Position numbers and translations under genes: made by a program
Assembly (NCBI RefSeq): GCF_000801105.2
Contig: NC_079517.1
Span: 13,330,001-13,394,000 of the forward strand
Direction of reading: 5' to 3'
Origin: Raphanus sativus
Lineage: Eukaryota; Streptophyta; Magnoliopsida; Brassicales; Brassicaceae
Length of the DNA stretch: 64,000 nt
The notes under the pieces: model-generated
Databases searched by the model: none
Told to the model about the DNA's origin: nothing
Seen by the model: only the letters and a program-made list of their open reading frames with translations
Shown here: positions 1-10,372 of the stretch, piece by piece
How the letters are laid out: the number at the start of each line of letters is the position of its first letter
Numbering within the stretch: the first letter of the stretch is position 1

Positions 1-73
1 GCAAGAAACCCCAGTCTCAAAAAAGAGAGACAGAGATTGAAGAAACCCATAAAGGAAGAGACTTTTGAGATAC

Positions 74-430
74 CCATTAGCGTGACGGTAGATATACTGA
101 TCATGACCCGGTTTCGTGAAATCTGCAACCACTCGGATTAAAAAGGGTTTTTACTCACACTGTCTCAAAAGGAGAGTTAAAGAGTTAGGCTGAATGAATG
201 AATGAATGTGAGAGAACCGAACCTGTGATGAAGTAAGAAACGAAGTTGACTTGTGTAGCTGAAGGTGGAGTAAGGGGAAGGTCTCTTATATCTGAAAGCA
301 GCATACTTCTCAATTCGTCTTCTTCGTCGCAATGTTCTACTTCTTCCTCGTGTTGATTTTGTTTGGTTGACTCGATTGTATCCTCGGTTTCTGGATTGTT
401 TGCTACCTCAGCCGTCTTCTGAATCTCCAT
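74..430 (-). CDS. Abitram/Simiate-like protein, first two coding exons (gene runs off the left edge)
   Basis: Minus-strand gene. Exon 1 is 430-223, starting at the ATG of MEIQKTAEV; exon 2 is 122-74. The junctions are CACAG|gttcgg, ttgcag|ATTTC and AATGG|gtatct, and together they keep one frame. An acidic N-terminus (residues about 10-50) is followed by LPLTPPSATQVNFVSYF, then KPGHDQYIYRHANG across the junction. That last signature is what I know from the plant homologues of Abitram (Simiate/FAM206), small nuclear proteins with a single-hybrid (GcvH-like) fold; I recall At1g75980 as the Arabidopsis member. Everything downstream of residue ~85 lies outside the window. The ATG seven codons inside the longest reading frame was chosen because homologues begin with a short acidic leader. 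The proximal promoter is split by the retroposon at 562-1605. The family name is moderately sure; the gene structure is more certain. Confidence 0.62.
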
Positions 431-543
431 TTTTCTTCGAACACAGAGCAAATCGGTTTTCTTCAGTGTGGTTTCGAGTTTTTAACCTTCCGACGGCGGA
501 AAAACAATCGGACTTTTTTAACTTTGCCGATTTTAGAGTAGAT

Positions 544-561
544 AACTAATGGGCCTTATCT
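544..561. promoter_or_regulatory. site II element (TGGGCC) in the Abitram-like promoter, left half of the target duplication
   Basis: AATGGGCCTTA at 549-559 contains TGGGCC, the site II core typical of housekeeping and ribosomal-protein promoters in Arabidopsis. It is repeated at 1611-1621 because it lies inside the retroposon target duplication. A third related core (GCCCA) is at 1648-1652. Confidence 0.4.
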
Positions 562-1605
562 AAATAAAAATTCAACTCAGAAGAGAGAGAAGAGAGAGAA
601 GAGAGAGTTTCTAGAGTTTCTAGATCTCCGGCGTTCGGCCGGCGTGTGAGCGTCCGTGCCGACGCCGGAGTTCCCTTCTGTTCTATTGTTTTGCTCCTCT
701 TGGCTCCTTCTTCCTAGAGCTGGCAGCGGAGGCCTTGTCTGAGCTCTGGTTCCGCCCCCATCTCTGTCGGTGGTCTCGGGAATGGAGTAACGACGCGTCC
801 GTCGGAAGGTTTCAGTGGAGAGGGAGCGGTCAGCTTCGTCAAGCGGTGTGTTCTCCGGGTGGTGGAGGCTTCTTCAGATTCACAAACGCCGGTTCAAGCT
901 TCCGGGAAGAAGATCTCCCTCAGATCTGTCTTCGCCGGCTTTGGTCTTCGGAGTGCGGAGGCTACTAAAGATCTGCGCTGCCGCTCAGGAACCCGGGTCT
1001 TTTGGGTTAGGTTCGTTCTGTCGTTTTTTTAGTTTGGTTGTTTGCGGTTACGGCGGAAGGAGTCACTCCGGTAGACGAGAGATCTCCGGTAAGATGACGA
1101 ATCCGTGGAAAAGGGGTTGGCTTCTTCGAGTGCGTGTCAAGGGTTTCAAGTGTTACAAAGTCGATGAAGATATCGGGATGTCGATTGATCTTATCGGCGT
1201 GATGACAACGCGGTGAAGAGATGTAATGGTTTCGGGTGGAGGCTCTGGCGTTTTCCGAGCTCCGACGAACGGGTGATGTGAAAGTGTTGGTTCCGGCGCC
1301 GGTGAGACTGAAGCGGTCGAGTTGAGGAGATGAAGACGCGTGTCGCGTTTTTGGTGCAGAGCTCCCCACGTGGCGAGTTACCTCCTCGACGCGCTTTCTG
1401 GTCTGGGTCGGGCGGGTTTCAAGGTTGGGCCGTGGGCCGTTTTTAGATTCTCTGTGCACTGCTTGGGCTGTGGGCTTGTTGCTCTTGTTTTAGTGTAGCC
1501 CGTTGGCTTTTGAGTTCTGTAGCGGATTTTAGTGTAACTGGGCTTCGGCCGTTTGTTTGGGCTTGGCCCGTTTATTTAATATAATCTATTGGCGGAAAAA
1601 AAAAA
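562..1605 (+). mobile_element. non-autonomous poly(A) retroposon (Sadhu-like or internally deleted LINE)
   Basis: A GC-rich block in AT-rich DNA, starting with a GA-rich run (about 583-607) and ending in ...TAATCTATTGGCGG followed by a run of about 13 A. It is bracketed by an identical 18-bp direct repeat, AACTAATGGGCCTTATCT, at 544-561 and 1606-1623 (up to two of its A residues could belong to the tail). Poly(A) plus a long target duplication is the mark of LINE-type target-primed insertion. I see no reverse transcriptase or other long conserved frame; the frames at 735-968 and 815-1216 do not look like known proteins. Length (~1.04 kb), GC content and lack of coding match what I recall of Arabidopsis Sadhu retroposons, but family membership is inference. 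The element sits about 130 bp upstream of the Abitram-like start codon. Confidence 0.75.
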
Positions 1606-1623
1606 AACTAATGGGCCTTATCT

Positions 1624-1887
1624 TTCGTTAAGATATAAATAGGAAAAGCCCATTTTGATTCTACAAAGGTTTCACATTTTAAAACTTGGTGTAGCTCGAA
1701 GTACGGCCTAAGAGCCTGCGGGGCTGAGCTGAGGGTTTGTTGCAATTTGTATCTCCACTTTGTTGCAATTTGTATCTCCACGTCTCGAGTCATCTTCTCC
1801 ATAAATAGAGTAGGCCGTAGGGCTTTGCTTCATAATTAGTTGTAAGGTTTTGTATATTAAGTTATTTCCTGATAACAGAACAACCAA
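1624..1887. other. intergenic; original upstream DNA of the Abitram-like gene
   Basis: No gene seen. It contains a direct repeat of TTTGTTGCAATTTGTATCTC (about 1736-1782, two copies side by side) and a TATA-like ATATAAATA at 1632-1640. Confidence 0.45.
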
Positions 1888-1959
1888 GTCGTTGTAGTAT
1901 AGTGGTAAGTATTCCCGCCTGTCACGCGGGTGACCCGGGTTCGATCCCCGGCAACGGCG
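1888..1959 (+). tRNA. tRNA-Asp (anticodon GUC)
   Basis: A 72-nt cloverleaf. Acceptor stem GTCGTTG (1888-1894) pairs with CAACGGC (1952-1958), with one G-U pair, and the discriminator is G1959. The anticodon stem CCCGC/GCGGG (1914-1918, 1926-1930) encloses CTGTCAC with anticodon GTC at 1921-1923. The T arm is CCGGG-TTCGATC-CCCGG. There is no intron. A T5 run at 1967-1971 serves as the Pol III terminator. CAA motifs just upstream (1881-1887) fit plant nuclear tRNA genes. It looks functional. Confidence 0.96.
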
Positions 1960-1971
1960 CATCGTCTTTTT

Positions 1972-2635
1972 GTTACGGTGACGTTTATAACCCCACTATA
2001 TTTGGTTATCGGGCCAGGCACTCAGAATATTTGTCTTTGCCAGAGCCCATAATACAATCAGATAAGACCCAGCACAATAAACTCAAATCCAAGTCATTTC
2101 GAGAACTGAGTTGCTTTGGAGTGTGAATATACATCATTCAAACTACTGTCTTCTTTATTAGAGCCCAAAAGTATGGTTACAACTTGCTTTTGCATCTCTG
2201 GGGTTCTGAAAGACTTTGCTTTAAGTTAGTTCTCGTCATTTTAACTCATAATATTATAAAAAGAAGAATAAGTGCTTAGTAATAAAATAAATAAACTGTT
2301 CCATTGCATTAAAAGTGATAGGCAAAGACCAAAAATGTTAATTTTATCCAAACAAGTCTCACTACCGAACAGTAAAATGCAAGAGGTTATATAAAAAAAA
2401 TCCCTCGGTGGTTATCTAGAGAGAATCTAAAAAAAACAGTGGCAAAACTAAAAACTAGGATTCAATTGATAAAAAGAAAGAGGATACACTTGAGGCAACT
2501 AGGCAAGCATGTCGTCTTGATGGACATAAACAAACATATAGAGAGAGAGCAAGGAGATAGAAAAAATAAACATCCAACGACTTGGCTTTTTTTCTTTTAA
2601 TGTTTGTGTAACAGAAACCTCACTCACATGTCGTC
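1972..2635. other. intergenic, 3' flank of the Alba gene
   Basis: No coding sequence or clear element seen. The 2500-2635 part probably contains the 3' untranslated region of the minus-strand Alba gene. Confidence 0.4.
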
Positions 2636-4678
2636 TCAAGCGACTGCCTGGTTTGCTGGTCCATCTGATCTGTTGTTGAATCCACCACCAACACCACGGC
2701 CACCTCTTCCTCTTCCACGACCTCCCCTTCCACCTCCACGCCCTGTATTAAACCAATTCAAAACTCATCACCCAAATACGATGTTATAACCAAGTTAAAA
2801 ATAAACCGCGATTTTGACTGTTGTTACCACGGCCCTGAGGAGGAGCATCGTAATCACCACTACCCTGAGGACCATCATAACCACCACGGCCCTGATGAGG
2901 ACCATCGTAACCACCGCGACCCTGATGGGGCCCATCGTAACCACCGCGACCCTGATGGGGACCATCGTAACCACCGCGGCCCTGATGAGGACCATCGTAA
3001 CCACCGCGACCCTGACGACCACTGTAACCACCGCGGTCCTGACGAGGACCATCGTAACCACCACGGCCCTGACGACCATTGTAACCACCGCGACCCTGAT
3101 GACGACCATTGTAACCACCACGACCCTGATGAGGAACATCATAACCACCATGATCATCATATCCACGGTGTTCATGAGGAGCATCATAACCGTAACCTCT
3201 ATCTTGTGGTGCATCATACTCATTTGGAGGACCACTGTATCCTCCTCTTCCTCGACCGCTGCGTCCTCTGCCACGCCCTCTTCCTCTACCATCGTACTGG
3301 TTACGTTCCAGTCCTTCATCTTCATACTCATCGTTCGCATATGCATTTCCTGCCAAAAAAAAATAACAATGCGTTACAAAAGATCCATGAATCATATGTT
3401 TAAAAATCTCAACTGAAGGCTTAGAAATCAGTAGTGTGGTGATTTAAACAGAATACTCCCAAGGCAATTTTACCTCTGCCACCTCGTCTCCTCCCTCTTC
3501 CTCTTCCCCTTCCCCTTCCTCTGCCACCAGGTGAACCCTCTGAGGGAATATAAACAGAGAACTTATAAAGACCAGAGAAAGAGGTAATTAAAAGGGTCAT
3601 CGAGAGCGACCGTAAGCATACCTCCTTCATAGTCGATATCGCCTAATGGCTTCACCATCTCAATAGGAATCGGGCTTTGGTATCTAAAACATCATTTAAT
3701 AAAAAAATATTAATATTGAACCAGTGAAAACAAATATGCACTCTATATGTCAAGACAGAGAGTCTCTGCAGAAAACACATGTAACTAATTATCGCCAGGG
3801 ATCTCAAAAAAACACAAATCAAAAAGATCAAAACAAGAAACTCACCCAATAGCGGATGTATTAAGCTCTTTCGTGGATAGGACAATGGTTATCATGGACA
3901 CATGCCTCGTGGTCTCAATACTTCAAAATAACACAAAAAAAGGAAAAAATGAGCAACAAATTGCCAAGGTTACATAAAAAAAAACCATTAATAAAAAAAA
4001 GTTGTGAGACCCCTTACGGTAGAAGGCCTTCCTCTTTAGGTTCCCATGTGTCTGTTATGTCGGTGGATCCAATAGATGTGTTCTGATGAAGACCAGGGAT
4101 CCTTCTCTACGTTACATAGTAGAAAGAAAAAAAACATTTTTCAGATAACCGATCGTCTGAACCACGGTTTGTGAACTGGACAAGACAAAACACATAACAA
4201 AAATTTACCTTAACCAGCTCCACAATGTTCACAGTCTTGTTAATAGCTCTTCCCATTGCCTTAAACACAACTTCAGTCGACCCTTTTTCCTATACAGATA
4301 ACTTAACTCTCATCTCTCTATCCACACAAATTTATTTAATCATCTAACAGCCACAGTGGATCATGAACATTCTCTACGTCCATACGTTAACAGTATACTA
4401 TAAAGAGCCAATCAGAGAGTGTAAGGTCATAGCTTATACTATAAAGAACTTATCCAAAAACAACATAAAACGTGAACGTGGTCTCAAAAACGACGACGTT
4501 TGAGTTGCAAAATTGTTCATAAACCCTAACAAGGTTCAAAGAGTAAAGACAATACCTGGAGAAGAGTCATGGCATAGGTGATGTAGTTCCGTGCCCTGCC
4601 CATGCTAGTGATACGAATCTCGTTCGCATCAATCGTCCTCTCCTCCTTCTTCTTCACCACACGGTCATACTTCTCCAT
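2636..4678 (-). CDS. Alba-domain DNA/RNA-binding protein with C-terminal RGG repeats
   Basis: Complete gene with eight coding exons on the minus strand: 4678-4556, 4289-4209, 4106-4018, 3920-3846, 3683-3622, 3539-3474, 3349-2807 and 2742-2636. All introns are GT-AG, the frame is kept, and the product is 381 aa. Residues ~1-110 are the Alba fold (IRITSMGRARNYITYAM, then KAMGRAINKTVNIVELVK), which binds RNA and DNA. From ~145 on the protein is Arg/Gly-rich, then carries about nine near-identical RGGYDGPHQG-type decapeptides and ends in FNNRSDGPANQAVA. Plant long-type Alba proteins (I recall At1g76010 and At1g20220, ALBA4-6 type) act in mRNA metabolism and stress granules. A first intron (4679-4772) lies in the 5' UTR and ends right before the ATG. 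The repeats open long frames on other strands and frames, but these are shadows. Confidence 0.9.
2862..3150 (-). repeat. coding minisatellite of 27/30 bp in the Alba gene
   Basis: About nine tandem units, each encoding RGGYDGPHQG or the 9-residue RGGYNGRQG variant, in frame inside the large exon. The units differ by one to a few bases. Copy number is expected to vary between alleles. Confidence 0.85.
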
Positions 4679-4772
4679 CTGTATTTCCCCCAAAAAATGG
4701 AAAGTCAACGAGAAAGCTAGGGATTTTGACTTTTTTTTTAGAAAGTAAACCACACATAGATACTTAACTTAC

Positions 4773-5568
4773 CTTCGAGAGAGTGGGAGAATCGGATAGA
4801 AGGGAGATGGTGCAAGAGAGCCCTCTTTGTACGGCTTCGTCTCTTTCCTTTTACGCCCTGACCGCAAATCTGATTCAACCGCTCTCATATATACCCCCCA
4901 GCCGCATCACTTCCACACCCTAACCGTTTCGGTTCGTGATTTTACTAAACCGAACCGAACCATGATAAATCAAGCTTAACCGGTTTTTATAAACTGAAAT
5001 ATACTCGTTACTTGTTAATTTCAGATCCGGTAACCGGAGCTGTTCTTAGCTTCGGTTCAGATCAATTTTCTCGGTTAAGTTGGGACATATTCTTTTGTAA
5101 TAATAATATCTTCAAGAAGGTTATCCAGTTGCAGAAAATGCGAAGGAAAAGGTCTAAATGGCTTATCCATAAAAGGATAAAATAAATTGTTTGAAGAAAA
5201 CCAAATCTACACGTTATAAATAGAATGTTTCTGGATAATCGGTGTTAACAGCTAATAAATAAATGAATAAAAGACAAAGTATATTTGTTTTGTCCATTTA
5301 TGTTGATTTATTTTTATTTTTCCACAACAAAATTATAATGCTTCTTTTTTTTTTGTCAATGCTTTTCATTTAACACAGTACAATTGCCAATATCAACATC
5401 ATATAGGCCGAGCTGCACCTCTAAAAGATCGTAACGTCGGACCTTTTGTCGCAGAGTACGGTTGGGCTTTATGTAAATTAGTGGCGGCAACTTTACAAAA
5501 GATCAAGATCAAATAACTGTACCATTAAACCTAAGTAACTTTACTATACCTATATAATATCGTTTCAT
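4773..5568. promoter_or_regulatory. 5' UTR exon and promoter region of the Alba gene
   Basis: A 5' UTR exon starts at 4773 (donor CGAAG|gtaagttaag read on the minus strand) and probably reaches about 4860. Beyond it lies a stretch with several AACCGAACC/GGTTCGG words (4920-4965), then AT-rich DNA up to the hAT target site. No other gene is seen. Confidence 0.45.
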
Positions 5569-5576
5569 AATCCAAC

Positions 5577-8517
5577 CAGGGGCGAACCCAGAATTTTTTT
5601 TTGTAGGTTCAAACCAAACCAAAAATTAATAAAAAAAAATATCTTATAAATCATTCTAAAAATGTATCATTCTACAAAAGCATCCTACGATCTTTCATAT
5701 CTTGAAATTTCTTCATCGCTATTTCATTAGTAACAGTCTCAAATACTTCTTTTTCAATATAACAAACTAAACAATCATTAAGAAAGTCATTGCCAATCCG
5801 ATTTCGCCGATATGTCTTCACAATCTTCATTGCTGAAAAACATCTTTCAACAGTTGCAGTTGCGACTGGCAAAATCAAAGCTAACTTCAAAAGCCTATAA
5901 ACCAAAGGAAGTGATAGATGTTTCCGTGTATCCACTAACATACGAGCAATGTCTCCTAGACTCTTCAAATAACTAAATATATCATCATGCCGAACATTGT
6001 CGATGTATATAGACAACTGCTGCTCAAGAGATATGCACTCTGTAGGACTAAAGTCGTAAGGATAGAACTTGGCTAAATTCATCAGCTTTGATTGGTCAAA
6101 CTCAGAAAATGAACCAATATGAGATAAAGAAGCAATACAAGTAAGCAACTCGGTGTTTACCTCAGTAAAGCGATCATTAAATTCCTGAAACTCCAAATCA
6201 ACAGCATATAAACAATTGACCTTGTAGTGATGCATGTTTTGTATTCCTATTTTTTTTCCTTGGTCTCTTTGGGTGAATAAATTCATCTTCTATATCAACC
6301 TTCTCAATCTCATACTTCTCACAAAAAAAAGACCTTATCCATCAAAAAATGCCACCCATTATCTCTAAAATCTTGAAGTTGTCTCTTTGTTGATTTCATC
6401 AATGACACAACATTCAAAATGTCTTGATCACTTTGTTGCAAAGCTTTGGATAAGCTATCTGTAAGTCCTAAAAGATGAACCATCATTTGCAGATAAAACA
6501 CAAAATCAAAATCCTGGAAGTATACAAGAAGACCATATGTTTGTCGTCTTTTTGAGTCGTCCAAGCCCTCATTCTCAATATGTTTAAGCACATTGATGAT
6601 GGGAGAAAATAACTCAATCAAACGCAACAAAGTTCTGTAGTGAGAACCCCAACATGTCTGCTCTGATCTCTGAATAGCAACCTCTTGATTCGCCCCTTTT
6701 CATGTGTTTATTTTACCATCAAGAACATCTTCCTCAATCATTTTCCTGTGATCTTCTCGAATCTGATACTTTCTCATACATGAAGCTCCAACCACATTCA
6801 ACAACAGAGAAATCATATCAATAAATCCTCCAACCTCAAAATTCTTTTTTGCAACAGCCACAACAACCAATTGAAGTTGGTGAGCAAAACAATGGACATA
6901 ATAAGTTGAGGTGTTTTCCCGTAAAATCAGTGATCTTAGTCCATTATATTCACCTTTCATATTACTTGCGCCATCGTAACCTTGTCCTCTCAACTTTTTT
7001 ATGCTCAACTCAAGCTTAGCAAACAAAGAATCAATAGATGATTTCAGATATGCTGAAGATGTCTCATCCACATGTATAAAGCTAATGAATCTTTCTTTGA
7101 CAATCCCACTTTTATCAACAAACCGAAATACTACTGCCATTTGTTCTTTAGAAACGTCAGCAGATTCATCAACCAGCAAACCAAAAACGTCATGATCAAT
7201 TTCTTCAATAATAGATTTGATTACCTCTTCTGCAAAGCAGTGCGCAGTATCTTTCTGAATTTTCAAAGATACCATCTGATTATTTTCTGGAGCATTTTGT
7301 AAGACAACCTTACTCACGGCTTCATTTTGTTCAGCAGTGTATTTCAGAAGCTCCATGAAGTTTCCTTTATTAGCAGATGTTTCTGATTCATTATGACCAC
7401 GGAAAGGAAGACCTTGTCGCAACAAATATCTGGAAACATCAAATGAAGCATTTAACCGAACCTGATACTCATTCTTGGTAATATCATCCTGCTTATGCAA
7501 AGCATGCTTAATAGACTGGTCTTGTCTCATCAAGTTTTCACATTTCATAACTGCATTATTATGAAAGCTATTAACTTGTCCCACATGTTCTGTAAGCCTA
7601 CTGAACTTATACCAGCTAGAAAAATCTTCATTAGTCCATGCATCAGTTTTTACACATTTTTCATTAATATCTCTAAACAAGTAACAACATAGACAATAGG
7701 CAGCGTCTTTCTTAACACTATATTCTAACCAGTTTTTATACTGATCAAACCAAGCAAGATTAAATCGCCTCATTACACCTGATATCATTTTGTGTTTAAA
7801 GATATGACCACGAGGTTGACAAGGACCTCTAATCAAATATCTACGAATTACCTCATCTCTTTGATTTGAAGGGTATTCGGATATTTTTTCCGATCAGCAG
7901 GATCCCATGGTAAATCATCTAAATCACAAGATAGGGATTGCTCTTTTCTATTCAAATTCAGAAACTTTTCAATTGATCCTGCTGAATAAATAAATAAAAT
8001 ATATTATTAAAAAGCCAGATAAAATACATAGAAACAAAACAAAAACGACAGAAAACTATTATTTTCTCATCTCTAGACTAAAGAACAAAAAAAAATCAGT
8101 TAGGTTTGTTAAAAATTTACAATACCTAAACTAAATTGTTTTAACATTGATATAGAGTTAACAAGAGACAATAACATAAAAGCTTAATTGTAAAATCTGA
8201 ACTTACATAGAAATTAGAATGCATGTCAGATTTGGAGAAGAGAAGAGAAAGAAGTCGAAAAGACAAATAAAAAGATCCGTCGATTAGGTTAAATGTGTTA
8301 AAGTGCTTATCAAACAAATTTTTTAAAAAAATCCTTTTCCTAATAATTTGATCCATCGACAGATTTGTTGGGCTTTAATATATGGGTCTAAATATTTTTT
8401 TGTGGGTTCAGAGAACCAAAATTTTGTGGGTTCAGTTTCTTTTATTTATGCTACTAATAAATAAATTTTTTTGTGGGTTCAGCTGACCCCACCTCCTGCA
8501 ACGTGGGTCCGCCCCTG
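5577..8517 (-). mobile_element. hAT transposon with intact ends, decayed coding region
   Basis: A 2.94-kb element with terminal inverted repeats CAGGGGCGAACCCA (5577-5590) and, read from the other end, CAGGGGCGGACCCA (8517-8504). It is flanked by a perfect 8-bp target duplication AATCCAAC at 5569-5576 and 8518-8525, the length typical of hAT. Subterminal TGGGTTC words recur at both ends (for example 8402-8409, 8426-8433, 8474-8480). The intact ends and duplication mean the insertion is fairly recent or could still be mobilised in trans. Confidence 0.93.
5672..7985 (-). pseudogene. hAT transposase (TTF-type zinc finger, DUF4371, C-terminal dimerisation), broken
   Basis: Three collinear minus-strand pieces make one transposase. 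7836-6703 holds the TTF-type zinc-finger part (AAYCLCCYLFRD), the DUF4371-like core (LLVDESADVSKEQMAVVFRF) and RGQGYDGASNM. 6630-6319 continues it. 6286-5672 ends with the hAT dimerisation segment (LPVATATVERCFSAMK). An N-terminal piece with LPWDPADRKK is at about 7985-7885. Visible lesions: a frameshift in an A-run near 7885, a TGA stop at 6702-6700 where the homologous frame continues, and a frameshift in a homopolymer near 6325. The protein cannot be made as it stands. Confidence 0.9.
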
Positions 8518-8525
8518 AATCCAAC

Positions 8526-9669
8526 CCATTGTAATTTGTGAACAATTAATGCTCAAATCAAAATCTTTGTATAGGCGATATTCGTAGAGATTCTGCTGAT
8601 CTCAACGTCTTTATTTGATCGAAAATAGAACAAAAACGTGTTGGATATACGATGTAACAGAAAAAATGGAGCAAAGTAAAGATAAAGAATGAGCTCTTTG
8701 TATATATGTGTAATACTTTTTGTACTTTTTAGGGTTCATAGTTTCTTATGGTCGAATGTGAAGCCTTTTCGTTCTTTGATTTGGCATCACATATACCAAA
8801 ATCTCGTCGATGCTAGTAGAATATATTTTCTCGGTTTCAAAAAGATATATGTTATAGAAAAATATATTTTCAAAAACAAAATATTTTTATATTTTCAATG
8901 CATTTTCTGTCAATTAATAATAAAAATGATAAATTTCAAAAATATTGATTACATTTCTTGATATAAAATTACAAAATTATGCATTAATAACTAAATTTTA
9001 ATATGTTTTATTAATAAATGTAAAATTCTAAAATATGTGTTATTTAGAAACGGAGGGAATACAAAATATTCAGCACCAAAAAGATACAACTAGTTTAGTT
9101 ATTCAGATAAATACATATAAGCAGCTACAAAACAATAGAAATATATTTTTGTTTCTTTTTTGGTGGAACTCTTACTGTCTAACTGGTGACTAATGAATGA
9201 AAAGAATAGTGATTTTCTTACAATTCTTAATTTATTTTACCATTTATTAAGAATAAGTTTTATTTTCTATTACTTATCATTCATTTTATTCTAAAAGAAT
9301 ATAGAACAAATTTGTTACTCACCAAAATTGATAAGGAATAGTTTTTCTATACATTCTTATAACTTATGCATTTTTCTCTACTCATTCATAATGTTTCTAT
9401 GATGGTCACCAATTAGACCATTAATCTGTGAAATTGAATGCATCTGGTTAGTTATTAAGAACCTTTATTCTGAGTTGGAGAATGTTATGATTCTTGCAGT
9501 TACAATGGTTGGGGTCTAGACTATAACTAAGGTTCAACAACACTTCCTCCTATACCGTTTGAAATGTTTTGACAAGTGGTTTCAGTCATGCAGCTCTGCT
9601 TTTGCTATTGGATGCGGTTCAACATTATGTTTTCTTTCTATTTGTGGATAGCCATAAATAGTGCATAAT
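8526..9669. other. AT-rich intergenic DNA with one MITE
   Basis: Contains one element with CTCCCTCCG-like termini (8827-9059), listed separately. Otherwise no gene is recognised. Confidence 0.4.
8827..9059. mobile_element. MITE with (C)TCCCTCYGTTTC-type inverted ends
   Basis: The left end TTCTCGGTTTCAAAAAGATA and the reverse of the right end ATTCCCTCCGTTTCTAAATA are related. The element is about 233 bp and very AT-rich inside. The same family recurs at 11682-11938, 13647-13880, 20529-20683 and 38071-38309. Confidence 0.6.
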
Positions 9670-10372
9670 CAATTGTCATGGGATAGCTTTCACCTTTCAG
9701 CTACATTTGAATTCGCTACAAAAGGAATCCTGCAGGTAATATATACATTATTTCTTTCAGCACCTTAACATATTGTGATTCATAGGGGTTTGCTTACATA
9801 TTTTTCACTTTATTGAATCTCACAAGTCATACTATACGAAGCTGCAAAGTGTCAGTTTTGGTGTTTATGTGATCCCAAGGGAAGCCAACGGGTGTAATGG
9901 GATGGTGGCCTTGAAGAGGTGTCACGTTCTTTGATAACCACCACACTGGCTCTACTTAGGTTACCTAAACCTATTTCACACAAATATATTCTTCCAAAAT
10001 GGTATTTTGTTCACATCAATATCTCTGTTAATATTGAATTCTCTACCTGATGTTTTCATTCTGGTTTATAACCTGTCCTCTTTTTCTTATATTCATTAGA
10101 TAGATACACATTACGAGGTGACAAGATATCCACAGTATGCCAGGATCTGCGTTTTGGAAGAAAAGTCCAGCTTATACGCAGCCGTTGTTAGTAAGAAACT
10201 GTGGTCTGTGCATAAAGCTCGGAGACGTCTCTTGGTGCTCTGCCGGTAGAGAGTGAACTCTGCCAACAAGTGGCCATCGGTGTGCCGTCTGGCACAAGTA
10301 AACTTCAAACCTTCGACCTGGTCTCGTATGTTCGGGCGATAAAGTCCAGATATATTATTCACTTTCTATCCC
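9670..10372 (+). pseudogene. relic of an unidentified multi-exon gene
   Basis: Plus-strand pieces read like spliced coding sequence. FHLSATFEFATKGILQ ends at about 9736 before a gtaat donor. VSFGVYVIPREANG (about 9860-9900) is followed, in another frame, by EEVSRSLITTTLALLRLPKP (9913-9972). TRYPQYARICVLEEKSSLYA lies in 10112-10246, which ends at a stop. Then, in a shifted frame, ELCQQVAIGVPSGTSKLQTF runs to CCCAG|gtttaa at 10372. This stretch is visibly richer in G and C than its flanks. At least two frameshifts and one stop are needed to join it. I do not recognise the protein. The minus-strand frame at 10111-10362 is its shadow. Confidence 0.45.

Noticed and set aside
735..1216. Two plus-strand frames in the GC-rich block
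   Set aside because: They lie inside the retroposon, have no conserved protein pattern, and GC-rich DNA gives open frames by chance.
2862..3150. CRISPR-like regular repeats
   Set aside because: Contiguous coding units without spacers, in a plant gene.
2814..3416. Long plus-strand and second minus-strand frames across the Alba RGG exon
   Set aside because: Shadows of a coding minisatellite whose unit length is a multiple of three.
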